Shown piece after piece: positions 43,735-52,966 of a stretch of DNA of 64,000 nt. The notes under the pieces were generated by a model. The model worked only from the letters and a program-made list of their open reading frames with translations, was not told the origin of the DNA and made no database searches. Source of the stretch: Niabella sp. (GTDB taxonomy: Bacteria > Bacteroidota > Bacteroidia > Chitinophagales > Chitinophagaceae); the NCBI GenBank assembly GCA_017744715.1, contig JAGIAT010000001.1:930001-994000 (forward strand), given 5' to 3'. Numbering within the stretch: position 1 is the stretch's first letter; every line of letters begins with the position of its first letter. A program made the translations under genes and the position numbers.

Positions 43735-45219
43735 ATGATCGCATTGTTGTTGATACTGGTGCCTTTAGTGAGTGGATTGGCTACTTTTTTAATAAAGAAG
43801 GAAGCGCAGGTGCGAACCTGGTCGTTACTGGCAGCCATTATTACTTTTATCATTGCCATACTTGGTGTGGCGGTATATTCCACAGCCGGCAACTGGACGT
43901 TCAGGGCCGATTGGATGGGATTATTGAACAGCAGCTTTTCGCTGCGGGGTGATGGTATGGGCATCATGCTTTGCCTGTTAACCGCGTTGTGTTATCCCGT
44001 TATTTTTCTCTCCACCTGGACCACTGCTTATAAAAAAGTCAATAACTTTTTCGGTTTAATGCTGCTGGCACAGGCCGGTTTGATGGGCGTATTCCTGGCG
44101 ATGGATGCGCTGTTGTTTTATTTTTTCTGGGAGCTGGCACTGATTCCCGTTTATTTTATCTGTTCTCAATGGGGAGGCGAAAAGCGCATCGCGGTTACCT
44201 TTAAGTTCTTTATTTACACCTTTATTGGTTCTTTGCTGATGCTGGTGGGCATCCTTTATGTTTATTCCCATACACCCGGGCATTCGTTTGATATCGAAGC
44301 CTTTTATAAATCCGGTCTTTCTATAAAAGAGCAAACCTGGTTGTTCTGGTTGTTCTTTATTGCGTTTGCCGTAAAAATGCCCATATTCCCCTTCCATACC
44401 TGGCAACCGGATACCTATCAGCAGTCGCCCACGGCTGCCACCATGGTACTTAGTGCACTGATGGTAAAGATGGGGGTGTTGGGACTGCTGCGCTGGCTGC
44501 TGCCCGTGTTTCCGATCGCTTCTTATTTGAACGGCGATACCATTTCCCTGCTGGCAGTAACAGGTATCATCTATGCCTCGCTGATTGCGATGCGGCAGGA
44601 TGATATGAAGCGGCTGGTGGCGTATTCCTCCATTGCGCATATCGGGTTGATGTGTGCCGCTGTTTTTGCGGAAGACAAAAGCGCGTTACAGGGCACCATG
44701 ATCCAGATGTTCTCTCACGGGATCAATATCCTTGGCATGTGGATGGTGGTAGCGATCATTGAACGCAAATTTGGTACCGTAAAAATATCTGCACTGGGTG
44801 GTATCGCTCAAAAAGCTCCGGCACTTACCTTTTTCTTTGTGATCATCGCATTTGCCAATATCGCCCTGCCGCTCACCAATGCCTTTATCGGAGAGTTCCT
44901 GATGTTTAAGGGGATCCTGGGATCAAAGGTTTCTCAAAATGGGATATGGATCATGGCCGCCGCAGGTATCGGCATTATTCTGGGTGCGGTTTATACGCTT
45001 CGCATGGGACGCAAAGTATTCTTTGGCGAAACCAATGCACTCACCGAAAAGGGAACCGATATCGCCTTTCATGAAAAGGCCCTTCTTATCATTATTATCG
45101 GCGCCATTTTAATTGTGGGCATTTATCCGCAGCCTTTTTTAAACGCAGTCGATCAGACCAGTCAATCCATTTTAAAAAATTCAGACGTGCTTCCGATGTT
45201 GATGAAGCAGAAGCATTAA
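43735..45219 (+). CDS. nuoM: NADH-quinone oxidoreductase subunit M
   Basis: A 494-residue antiporter-like subunit. FWELALIPVYFICSQWGGEKR, AVKMPIFPFHTWQPDTYQQSPTAATMVLSALMVKMG and MKRLVAYSSIAHIGLM are signatures. It follows nuoL across a spacer with GAACCTGAAACTTGGAACTTG repeats and precedes nuoN by 10 bases. Confidence 0.97.
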   Translation: MIALLLILVPLVSGLATFLIKKEAQVRTWSLLAAIITFIIAILGVAVYSTAGNWTFRADWMGLLNSSFSLRGDGMGIMLCLLTALCYPVIFLSTWTTAYKKVNNFFGLMLLAQAGLMGVFLAMDALLFYFFWELALIPVYFICSQWGGEKRIAVTFKFFIYTFIGSLLMLVGILYVYSHTPGHSFDIEAFYKSGLSIKEQTWLFWLFFIAFAVKMPIFPFHTWQPDTYQQSPTAATMVLSALMVKMGVLGLLRWLLPVFPIASYLNGDTISLLAVTGIIYASLIAMRQDDMKRLVAYSSIAHIGLMCAAVFAEDKSALQGTMIQMFSHGINILGMWMVVAIIERKFGTVKISALGGIAQKAPALTFFFVIIAFANIALPLTNAFIGEFLMFKGILGSKVSQNGIWIMAAAGIGIILGAVYTLRMGRKVFFGETNALTEKGTDIAFHEKALLIIIIGAILIVGIYPQPFLNAVDQTSQSILKNSDVLPMLMKQKH

Positions 45220-45229
45220 GAGAAACGAT

Positions 45230-46603
45230 ATGAACGCAGTATTACTATCAGGCTTATTAGGTGTTGTGATGATGTTCGCCAGCTTTTTGTTTAAAACAAA
45301 GGCCCCGGTGCGCATGCTGGCTATTTTGGGCATCTTGCTGTTGCTGGTTGTCAATATCCTGGAATCAAACGGTATCCGGCTTTTTCACCTGGACACGACC
45401 GGTTTTCTTGCTTTTAGCAGTTATGCTTTGTTTTTTAATACGATTGCCATTGCCTGTACCCTGGTTTATTTCCTCATTTCCTCAAAGGACATGCAGAAGG
45501 CCGGCAATCATTACGCCGAGTATTTTGCGCTGATCTTTTTTATCCTCACGGGTATTTTCCTGGTAACGTCTTTTACCAACCTGCTGATGCTTTTCCTGGG
45601 TATTGAGATCATATCGATCCCTTTATATATTCTTACCGGTGCTGCTAAGAAAGACCTGAAAAGTAACGAAGCTGCTTTGAAGTACCTGTTGATGGGTGCC
45701 TTTTCAACGGGCATCATGTTGCTGGGTATTGCCTTTATTTATGGAGCAACGGGTACATTTGAGATTGCTAAAATGAACATCGCCGGGCTGGCAAAATCCA
45801 ACCTGCTTACGGCCGGTATGCTGCTGCTGCTGTTTTCCATGTGCTTTAAGGTATCTGTGGCTCCGTTTCATTTCTGGACGCCCGATGTATATGATGGCGC
45901 CCCTACCGTTTTTACCTCCTTTATGGCTACCATTGTAAAGGTAGGCATCTTTGCAGGGTTTCTGCACCTGTTTTATAGCGCCTTTGAACCAGTAGCCCTC
46001 CAATGGAAGCTTTGGCTGGCCATTCTGGCGGCGCTGACGCTGTTTATCGGAAATATCACCGCGGTGTTCCAGCAAAGCGTAAAACGCATGCTGGCGTACT
46101 CCAGTATCGCCCAGGCGGGCTTTATGCTGTTTGCCCTGGTTGCGCTTAACGAAACAGGGCATGAAGGCCTGCTGCTGTATGCAATTGCCTACAGCCTGGC
46201 TACCATCGGTATTTTTGGGGTGATCGCCAAAATGACGGATTATTCGTTTGATGGCTTTAACGGGCTTGCTACGCATCAGCCGCTGGTGGCATTATGCGTT
46301 ACGATCTTTATGCTCTCTTTGGCCGGTATACCGCTGTCTGCAGGGTTCCTGGCCAAGTTCTATATGCTGAAGGCTGTAATCCAGTCTGGTGATTACCTGT
46401 GGCTGGTGATCTTCGGGGTACTGATGGCGGCTGTTAGTGCTTATTATTATTTCCGCGTGATACAGGCCATGTACTTTAAGCAGGGCCCCAATCATTTTTC
46501 CGGTATCAGCAGTTTTGAAAAATATGTGCTGGTAGGTATTTGTGTACTGATCATTTTTACCGGATTGTTCCCCAACGTGATTTTTGGGTGGTTGTATTTT
46601 TAG
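45230..46603 (+). CDS. nuoN: NADH-quinone oxidoreductase subunit N
   Basis: A 457-residue antiporter-like subunit closing the nuo operon. KVSVAPFHFWTPDVYDGAPTVFTSFMATIVK and VKRMLAYSSIAQAGFMLFALVALNE are diagnostic. The length is typical for Bacteroidota. Confidence 0.96.
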   Translation: MNAVLLSGLLGVVMMFASFLFKTKAPVRMLAILGILLLLVVNILESNGIRLFHLDTTGFLAFSSYALFFNTIAIACTLVYFLISSKDMQKAGNHYAEYFALIFFILTGIFLVTSFTNLLMLFLGIEIISIPLYILTGAAKKDLKSNEAALKYLLMGAFSTGIMLLGIAFIYGATGTFEIAKMNIAGLAKSNLLTAGMLLLLFSMCFKVSVAPFHFWTPDVYDGAPTVFTSFMATIVKVGIFAGFLHLFYSAFEPVALQWKLWLAILAALTLFIGNITAVFQQSVKRMLAYSSIAQAGFMLFALVALNETGHEGLLLYAIAYSLATIGIFGVIAKMTDYSFDGFNGLATHQPLVALCVTIFMLSLAGIPLSAGFLAKFYMLKAVIQSGDYLWLVIFGVLMAAVSAYYYFRVIQAMYFKQGPNHFSGISSFEKYVLVGICVLIIFTGLFPNVIFGWLYF

Positions 46604-47209
46604 GATAATTTGAAAATTTGGAAATTTGGAAATGTGGAAATGTGAAAATGTGAGAATGGAGATTCGTTCCTGCTCCGTGAACTTCCCTTCGATCGATATG
46701 CTATGAACGTTCGATATCTTACATCAGGTATAAAAACATATCGAACCCATCACAGCGGGCACGTTTGGAACCTGGAACTTGCGTTCAGCGTTTAGCATTC
46801 AGCCATCAGGTTTTCAGTCTTCAGTTTTCAGCCATCAGTTTTCAGTTGATACAACTGAGATTGGAGATTGGATCTCAGGTTAGGGCCCGGAGCTCAACTT
46901 TAAACATTGAACGTTAAACCTGAAACAGCATTCAGCCATCAGTTTTCAGTTATCAGTTGCGCATAGGGATTGGTGCGTTAGCATCAGGTGCAGGAAGAAA
47001 GCTGACATTAAACGTTGAGCCTTTCCGTCCCTGTTCGGGCGGTCGGCCTGGCGTTAACCCTGAAATAATTCCATGATCCATCCCAGTCTATATGTCCCCC
47101 AGGCAGGGCCAATCGTGAATGGTGATAGATCATCAAGCATAAAAACGGATCTAACATGGAACCTGGAACCTTAAACCTGGAACTTCCCTTATTCCTGTAA
47201 CTTAGCAGG
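46604..47209. other. Repeat-rich intergenic region after nuoN
   Basis: This 606-base gap holds simple tandem blocks: TTTGGAAATTTGGAAATG-type repeats just after nuoN, TTTTCAGTCTTCAGTTTTCAG and CATTCAGCCATCAG blocks twice, and several AACCTGGAACTT/TTAAACCTGGAAC elements. No open frame or RNA gene is convincing. The last part must hold the ABC permease promoter, though I see no clear TAnnTTTG. Confidence 0.6.
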
Positions 47210-48490
47210 GTGAAATTTATCGACACATTGCTGCTTGCGTTCCGGACTGTTAAAAGCAACCGGCTGCGTACCGGTCTTACGGTAACCATTATTGCATTTG
47301 GCATTATGGCGCTGGTGGGGATTATTACCGCTATCAAGGCCATGAACCAGAAGTTTTCCGAGAGCTTTTCGTCTATGGGGGCCAATGGATTTACCATTCG
47401 TTTCAAGGAGCGCAATATGAATTTTGGCGGGGGCAGGGGCGATGATCTGGCCGTTTCGAAAAAAGGGAAAAAGGAAAAACAATCCAATCTCAATAAGGTT
47501 ATTACCCGCGAAGAGGCCGAATATTTCATCAGTCATTATCATTTTCCGGGTGCAGTTTCGGGTATTTCGGTGTTCGGCGGCCGGAGCAATATCCTGTCGT
47601 TTAATGATAAAAAGACCAGTCCGAATGTAGTGCTGATGGGTGGGGATGAGCACTATCTGAATCTCAATGCGTATAAGGTTTTATACGGGCGCAATTTTAC
47701 GGCCGGCGAAATCCGGGGCGCACAGAACCTCTGTGTGCTGGGGTTTGACGTGGCCAAAAGCTTTTTTGGCGAGGCAATGGATAAAGGCGTTAACACCACC
47801 GTACGTATTAATAATATACCCTACCGGGTGCTTGGCATTCTCGAAGGAAAGGGCTCTACCTTTGGTTTCAGCAGGGATAATATGGTGATAACGGGGTACC
47901 CGAACTGGGCCCGGAACTTTGGCAATGCCACTGCGTCTTACGTCATTGCAGTAAAAGTAAACGATCTTAAGCAGCTGGATGCTGCAATGGGAGAGGCCGA
48001 AAGTCTTTTCCGCCCGATACGAAAAAACGGCATTACCGAGGCCAGCAACTTTGCCATGGACCGTAGCGACAGTGCTGTGCAAACCGCTATGAATGTGTTG
48101 CGGTATATCCGGTGGGCCGCCATTGTTATTGGTATCATCACGCTACTGGGCGCTGCCATCGGGCTGATGAACATCATGTTGGTTTCCGTTTCCGAACGCA
48201 CAAAAGAAGTGGGCCTTATTAAGGCCATCGGCGGAAAGAAACAATCGGTAAAAACCCAGTTCCTGCTGGAGGCCATCATCATCAGTGTGCTGGGGGCATT
48301 ATTGGGTATCCTGCTGGGTATCATTGTAGGAAACCTGTTTTCGCTGGTGCTGAACACCGGTTTTGTGGTACCCTGGGATTGGGTGGCATACGGAATTGTC
48401 ATTTGTACAATTGTAGGCCTGGTGGCTGGCATTTACCCGGCTGTAAAAGCGGGCAGATTGAACCCTATAGAGGCGCTGCGCTATGAATAA
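47210..48490 (+). CDS. MacB-like ABC transporter permease (FtsX fold)
   Basis: A 426-residue permease of the MacB/FtsX class. Start GTG at 47210 follows AGCAGG. The N-terminal membrane segment (residues about 17-40), a large MacB_PCD periplasmic domain (about 45-265) and three C-terminal segments with VSERTKEVGLIKAIGGKKQSV are typical. No ATPase gene is adjacent, so its ATPase partner must be encoded elsewhere. The substrate could be a lipoprotein, peptide or drug and cannot be told. Confidence 0.93.
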   Translation: MKFIDTLLLAFRTVKSNRLRTGLTVTIIAFGIMALVGIITAIKAMNQKFSESFSSMGANGFTIRFKERNMNFGGGRGDDLAVSKKGKKEKQSNLNKVITREEAEYFISHYHFPGAVSGISVFGGRSNILSFNDKKTSPNVVLMGGDEHYLNLNAYKVLYGRNFTAGEIRGAQNLCVLGFDVAKSFFGEAMDKGVNTTVRINNIPYRVLGILEGKGSTFGFSRDNMVITGYPNWARNFGNATASYVIAVKVNDLKQLDAAMGEAESLFRPIRKNGITEASNFAMDRSDSAVQTAMNVLRYIRWAAIVIGIITLLGAAIGLMNIMLVSVSERTKEVGLIKAIGGKKQSVKTQFLLEAIIISVLGALLGILLGIIVGNLFSLVLNTGFVVPWDWVAYGIVICTIVGLVAGIYPAVKAGRLNPIEALRYE

Positions 48491-48638
48491 GAAAACGCAA
48501 TCCGGAGGCTATTTTTTTGAATGTCGTAAAATGAATGACGGGGTTAAATAAATTTCCGTCAATACTTTTTTGATTTTTTTGAGTTTTTATAAAAAAAGTT
48601 TAACTTCAAACAGTTAAAAAAAAATAATGACGAAAAAT

Positions 48639-48668
48639 TTTGTTGTTAGATTTTTTTTGTTAGAATTG
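48639..48668 (+). promoter_or_regulatory. Promoter of the exbB-exbD-exbD-tonB operon
   Basis: TTTG at 48639-48642, an 18-base spacer and TAGAATTG at 48661-48668 (seven of eight) match the Bacteroidota promoter. Transcription from near 48675 gives a ~45-base leader to exbB. Confidence 0.55.
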
Positions 48669-48719
48669 TACACTCAAACAAACTTGTTCAATATTTAAAA
48701 AACTAAAAAAACTAAGATC

Positions 48720-49574
48720 ATGGCTGAGACAAATCAAGCGAAGCCCGTAACGGCTACTACTTCTGTTCAACCTAAAAAAAGCAGTAATCTGATTTCGTGG
48801 GTTGCGCCCATTCTGTGTATTGTTGCTGGGTATTGCATATGGCGTTTTGTAATTGGTGCTGCCGATGGGTTTGCACAGCCAGACAGTGCAGGTGGATTTT
48901 GGCCTAACCACAAAGGCCCCAAAGGAGCATTTCACCGTATTTATGAAGGTGGTATCATCGTACCGCTGCTGATCGGTATGTTGTTAATGGTAATTGTGTT
49001 TGCTATCGAAAGGTTCCTGACCATTGCAAAAGCGCTGGGTAAAGGAAACATCAGCAATTTTATCCGCAAAGTACAGTATCACCTGGCGAATAAAAATGTA
49101 GACGCTGCCATTGCAGAATGCGACAAACAAAAAGGTTCTGTAGGTAATGTAATGAAAGCAGGTCTGCGTCGTTACAAAGAAATGATCGGCGAATCCGGTC
49201 TGGAAACCGAGCAAAAAATCGCAGCAATCCAAAAAGAAGTGGAAGAAGCTACCGCACTGGAACTTCCCATGTTGCAGAAAAACCTGGTGTTCCTGTCAAC
49301 AATCGTATCTACCGGTACGCTGATCGCGTTATTGGGTACGGTAATGGGTATGATCAAATCGTTCTCTAACCTGGGTGAAGGCGGTGGCGGTAACGCAGCT
49401 GAACTGGCGATCGGTATCTCTGAGGCCCTGTATAATACGGCATTGGGTATCGGTACTTCAGCCCTGGCGTTGATCATCTATAACATGCTTACAACCCGTA
49501 TTGACAGCATTACTTATGGTATTGACGAATCTGGTTTTACCCTGACTCAATCCTTTGCTTCCCTGTACAAATAA
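48720..49574 (+). CDS. exbB: ExbB/TolQ proton-channel subunit
   Basis: A 284-residue MotA/TolQ/ExbB family protein, the pentameric proton channel that powers TonB. Three or four membrane segments, the cytoplasmic helical loop (EEATALELPMLQKNLVFLSTIVSTGTLIALLGTVMGMIKSF) and the EALYNTALGIGTSALALIIYN segment are typical. It heads a four-gene operon with exbD, exbD and tonB on the same strand. Confidence 0.95.
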   Translation: MAETNQAKPVTATTSVQPKKSSNLISWVAPILCIVAGYCIWRFVIGAADGFAQPDSAGGFWPNHKGPKGAFHRIYEGGIIVPLLIGMLLMVIVFAIERFLTIAKALGKGNISNFIRKVQYHLANKNVDAAIAECDKQKGSVGNVMKAGLRRYKEMIGESGLETEQKIAAIQKEVEEATALELPMLQKNLVFLSTIVSTGTLIALLGTVMGMIKSFSNLGEGGGGNAAELAIGISEALYNTALGIGTSALALIIYNMLTTRIDSITYGIDESGFTLTQSFASLYK

Positions 49575-49643
49575 TGTGCAGCCGAACAAAGATTTTTATG
49601 GAATAAAGCAGATTTTTCGTCTTATATCAAAATTGAGTCAATA

Positions 49644-50297
49644 ATGGCAAAAGCAAAAATACAAAAGAAGTCAACGGATACGGACATGACACCCTTCGTG
49701 GATGTGGCATTCCTGATCCTGTCCTTCTTTATCATGGCTACAAAATTCAAGCCGTCAGAACCGGTTCCCATCGAAACGCCGAATTCTGTTGCATCCCAGG
49801 TAATGCCCGATAACAATGCTGTTATGATGAGTATTGATAAGGATAACAAGGTTTATTTTTCGGTGATGTCTAAGTCTGATATTCAAAAGGGCAAGGACAT
49901 CATTAAGGAAGCCGCTAAAAGAGCAGGGGTAACCATTACCGACGCGGATCTGAGCCAGTACCAGGATGGAGAAATGATCGGGATGCCTTTTAATAAAATA
50001 AAGGGATACCTGGCGCTTCCTGCCGCCCAGCGGGCAAAGGTTGCCCAGGACGGGATTCCTGTAAAAGATTCTGCCACCAGCGAATTGGTAAACTGGATCG
50101 GGGCTGCGAAGTATGTTTTCTCCGGAGATCAACTAAAGTACCTTGTGAAAGGCGATAACTCTTCAAAGTATCCAACCTTTGGCGCAATTATCGATGCTAT
50201 GAAGCGGAATGATGAGCAGAAGTACAACCTGGTAACCATGCCGCAGGATGCACCTGCCGGTACCGAATTGTACCAGGAGCGGTTAAAGGGAAAATAA
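49644..50297 (+). CDS. exbD: ExbD-family stator subunit, copy 1
   Basis: A 217-residue biopolymer transport protein. After a basic start (AKAKIQKKSTDTDMTPFVDVAFLILSFFIMATKF) the single membrane segment includes the essential Asp (MTPFVDVAFL). A long periplasmic domain (about residues 50-217) is more than twice the size of E. coli ExbD's. Bacteroidota commonly carry two diverged ExbD proteins in one operon. This copy lies 69 bases after exbB. Confidence 0.93.
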   Translation: MAKAKIQKKSTDTDMTPFVDVAFLILSFFIMATKFKPSEPVPIETPNSVASQVMPDNNAVMMSIDKDNKVYFSVMSKSDIQKGKDIIKEAAKRAGVTITDADLSQYQDGEMIGMPFNKIKGYLALPAAQRAKVAQDGIPVKDSATSELVNWIGAAKYVFSGDQLKYLVKGDNSSKYPTFGAIIDAMKRNDEQKYNLVTMPQDAPAGTELYQERLKGK

Positions 50298-50334
50298 ATT
50301 CAATTACTTACATAACCAGTAAAAAGAAAAAATT

Positions 50335-50976
50335 ATGGCAAGTTTAGATACTGGCGGTGATGACGGGCATAAGAAAGGCCCCGGGGTCAAGAAGGCCAAA
50401 AAACAAAGCACCCGGGTGGATATGACCCCGATGGTGGATCTGGGCTTCCTGCTGATTACCTTCTTTATTTTTACGGCTACAATGAGCAATCCTACCACAA
50501 TGGACCTGAACATGCCGAAGGATACAGATAAGAAGGATGAGGAAACCAAGATCAAACAATCGGGCTCTTTGTCGGTGATCCTGGCCAAGGATAACAAGAT
50601 CTTCTACTACGAAGGGGATCTGGATCCCACGGGCTCAAATTTCAAAAATGCTACGTATAAGGATATCCGCGATGAGATCATCCGTAAGAAAAGAGAGGTG
50701 ATTTCCCGTTATGTAACCGATCCGGCCTGTGAAAATGAGGCCCGGTCAAAAGGGAAATCGATCGACGATTGTAAGCAGAAGGACTTTTTCGTAGTGATTA
50801 AACCCACGGATGATGCTACGTACAAGAACGTAGTAGACATGCTGGATGAGATGACGATCAATAAAGTTTCGCGCTATGCATTGGTAAAACCTTTCGATAC
50901 AGAATTAGACGCTGTTCGTTTGTCTGGCGGAGGTGGCGGAACTGCTGCTCCGGCGGCAACTCCACCGGCTAAATAG
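50335..50976 (+). CDS. exbD: ExbD-family stator subunit, copy 2
   Basis: A 213-residue ExbD paralogue with a basic N-terminal tail (KKAKKQSTRVDMTPMVDLGFLLITFFIFTATM), the essential Asp in the membrane helix and an extended periplasmic domain. A Gly/Ala-rich tail ends the protein. It follows copy 1 by 37 bases. The two ExbD copies probably form a heterodimer with ExbB. Confidence 0.93.
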   Translation: MASLDTGGDDGHKKGPGVKKAKKQSTRVDMTPMVDLGFLLITFFIFTATMSNPTTMDLNMPKDTDKKDEETKIKQSGSLSVILAKDNKIFYYEGDLDPTGSNFKNATYKDIRDEIIRKKREVISRYVTDPACENEARSKGKSIDDCKQKDFFVVIKPTDDATYKNVVDMLDEMTINKVSRYALVKPFDTELDAVRLSGGGGGTAAPAATPPAK

Positions 50977-51032
50977 AAGATTCCGTGTGGAATTTTTAGA
51001 AACATGCATCATATTAAAAACGTAATTAGATA

Positions 51033-51860
51033 ATGGAAGCCAATAAAATTTTATCCTCTGATCTTCTGGATATCGTGTTTGAAGGGCGGAACAAGGAATA
51101 CGGGGCCTATGAGCTCCGCCGCACCTACAACAAACGCGTCTGGAAAGCGCTGGGTATAACAGTAGCAATTGCTGTGGTTATTGCTGCTCTGGTGTTTCTT
51201 AAAAGCCAGATGAAGCCCCCGGTTCAGGAGAAAGTAAAGATGGAGGAAGTAACCATTCAGGAAATTAAACAAGAGGAAAAGAAGGAAGAGCCACCGCCGC
51301 CACCTCCTCCGCCTCCAAAACAGGAGCCACCTCCAAAAATTGAAACCAAGGCGTTTACTCCTCCAAAAATTGTAAAAGATGAGGAAGTAAAAGAGCCGCC
51401 ACCCGTTCAGGAAGAGTTAAAGGATACCAAAATCGGTACCATTAACCAGGAGGGTGTTAAAGATGTAGGTATTGTTGTACCACCTGCCGGTGTAGATGGT
51501 GGTAAAGGGATCGTGGAAACCAAACCTGTTGAAAAGGAGCCCGAGATCTTTACAAAGGTGGAAAAAGATGCGCAATATCCGGGCGACTGGTCGCGCTATC
51601 TGACCACGAACCTGAGAGGGGAAGTGCCCGTGGAAAACGGAGCATCACCCGGTAACTACCAGGTAATTGTTCAGTTTGTTGTGGACGTTCAGGGCAACGT
51701 GAGCGATGTAAAAGTTATCAAGGATCCGGGATTTGGAATGGGTGCAGAAGCTGTACGTGTAATTAAGAAATCCGGTAAATGGAAACCCGCTATCCAGAAC
51801 GGACGGGAAGTAAAAGCTTACCGGAAACAGCCGATCACCTTCCAGGTAACAGAAGGATAG
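51033..51860 (+). CDS. tonB: TonB energy transducer
   Basis: A 275-residue TonB protein. A membrane anchor (about residues 36-54) is followed by a Pro/Lys/Glu-rich periplasmic spacer (PPPPPPPPKQEPPPKIETK near residues 87-105), a linker, and a C-terminal TonB domain with YQVIVQFVVDVQGNVSDVKVIKDPG and a final strand GREVKAYRKQPITFQVTEG. It transmits proton-motive force from ExbB/ExbD to outer-membrane receptors. It is the last gene of its operon and ends in a good terminator. Confidence 0.95.
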   Translation: MEANKILSSDLLDIVFEGRNKEYGAYELRRTYNKRVWKALGITVAIAVVIAALVFLKSQMKPPVQEKVKMEEVTIQEIKQEEKKEEPPPPPPPPPKQEPPPKIETKAFTPPKIVKDEEVKEPPPVQEELKDTKIGTINQEGVKDVGIVVPPAGVDGGKGIVETKPVEKEPEIFTKVEKDAQYPGDWSRYLTTNLRGEVPVENGASPGNYQVIVQFVVDVQGNVSDVKVIKDPGFGMGAEAVRVIKKSGKWKPAIQNGREVKAYRKQPITFQVTEG

Positions 51861-51885
51861 ATAGGGCCTGATCATATTGAATTCG

Positions 51886-51916
51886 AAATCCTCATTTGTA
51901 AAAATGGGGATTTTTT
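51886..51916 (+). terminator. Terminator after tonB
   Basis: AAATCCTCATTT (51886-51897) pairs fully with AAATGGGGATTT (51902-51913), with one G-T pair, and runs into a T-tract. Confidence 0.8.
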
Positions 51917-51993
51917 AATGGTATAATTGTTGAGGTTAAGGTTTATGATTTTTTCGCTGGTTCTCTATTGTTCAATATTTAAAACAAAACAGG

Positions 51994-52908
51994 ATGGCAA
52001 AGAAAAAAAAATCGGCATCAAAAAAAGGAAGTGCTTCCGGGAAGGATTCCAGGAAAAAAGCCAAGGCTAAAACTGCCCGGTCTGCCTCCGGAAAAATGGA
52101 ACTGAAAAAAACAACTGCAAAGAAACCGGATTCAAAAAAGAAGAAAGATGCGTCTTCTAAAAAAGCCGATAAAAAGGCGAAAAAGGATGCCGGTAAGTTA
52201 AAGCAAAAAAGCAAGGAGCTGAAGAAGGCGATAAAGAAGGAAAAAAAGAAGGCGGATAAGAAAGCGGCCCGTTCTATACCGGTACCTGTGGTTACGGAAA
52301 CCAGGAGCGCAGTTGCGGCGACAAAATCAACAACAACCGGCAAGGCAAAGGCTGCTACCAAAAAGACACCGTCGAAAAAAGCTTCAGCGAAAAAAGCACC
52401 ACCCAAAAAAAATCCGGTGAAAAAGGCAGCTGCTAAAAAAGTTCCGGCAAAAGCAACACCCGCAGCAGCAAAAAAAGCGGCGCCCAAAAAGAGCGCAGCC
52501 ACTCCGGCAGCAGCGCCAAAGGCAGCAGCAAAAAAAGCGCCCGTTAAAAAGAGCGCAGCAAAACCAGCCGCTAAAAAGCATGCTCCTGTAAAAGTAAAAA
52601 ATACCGGCAGGCCCGCAGGCAAAAAGCCGATGGCGCTTCCGGACCTGGAAGAGCCGATCATCGCCGCTCCGCTTATGGAACCCTCCGAGTTGAGTGAGGT
52701 GGCGGATATTAATAAAGAAGTGATCGATGAGCTCCTGCCGGAAGATGAAGGGTCCGCAGAACCAGCGGCAGAACGGCCGGACCCGGTTCCGGATGCATTT
52801 AAAGAAAAGCCCCATGATCCTTTACATGGTCCTCATGATCCCATGCCGGGAAAAGGGATGAACGTGCCGTTACCCAAAAAGCCATTGGGAGGCTCCCGGA
52901 AAAAATAA
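51994..52908 (+). CDS. Histone-H1-like lysine/alanine-rich protein
   Basis: A 304-residue, highly basic low-complexity protein. Residues about 1-215 are dense in Lys-Ala-Pro blocks (KKAAAKKVPAK, PAAAKKAAPKKSAA), resembling bacterial H1-like (Hc1/Hc2) nucleoid proteins. A short acidic/Pro-rich tail (LPDLEEPIIAAPLMEPSEL, then DPLHGPHDPMPG) breaks the pattern. It should bind nucleic acid non-specifically. It is flanked by terminators on both sides, so it is a single-gene transcript. Confidence 0.7.
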   Translation: MAKKKKSASKKGSASGKDSRKKAKAKTARSASGKMELKKTTAKKPDSKKKKDASSKKADKKAKKDAGKLKQKSKELKKAIKKEKKKADKKAARSIPVPVVTETRSAVAATKSTTTGKAKAATKKTPSKKASAKKAPPKKNPVKKAAAKKVPAKATPAAAKKAAPKKSAATPAAAPKAAAKKAPVKKSAAKPAAKKHAPVKVKNTGRPAGKKPMALPDLEEPIIAAPLMEPSELSEVADINKEVIDELLPEDEGSAEPAAERPDPVPDAFKEKPHDPLHGPHDPMPGKGMNVPLPKKPLGGSRKK

Positions 52909-52924
52909 GTAACTGAACGTGTAT

Positions 52925-52950
52925 AAAACCCGCAATAAAAGCGGGTTTTA
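52925..52950 (+). terminator. Terminator after the lysine-rich gene
   Basis: AAAACCCGC (52925-52933) pairs with GCGGGTTTT (52941-52949) around a 7-base AT loop. Confidence 0.75.
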
Positions 52951-52966
52951 GTTTAACCGGCAAAGA

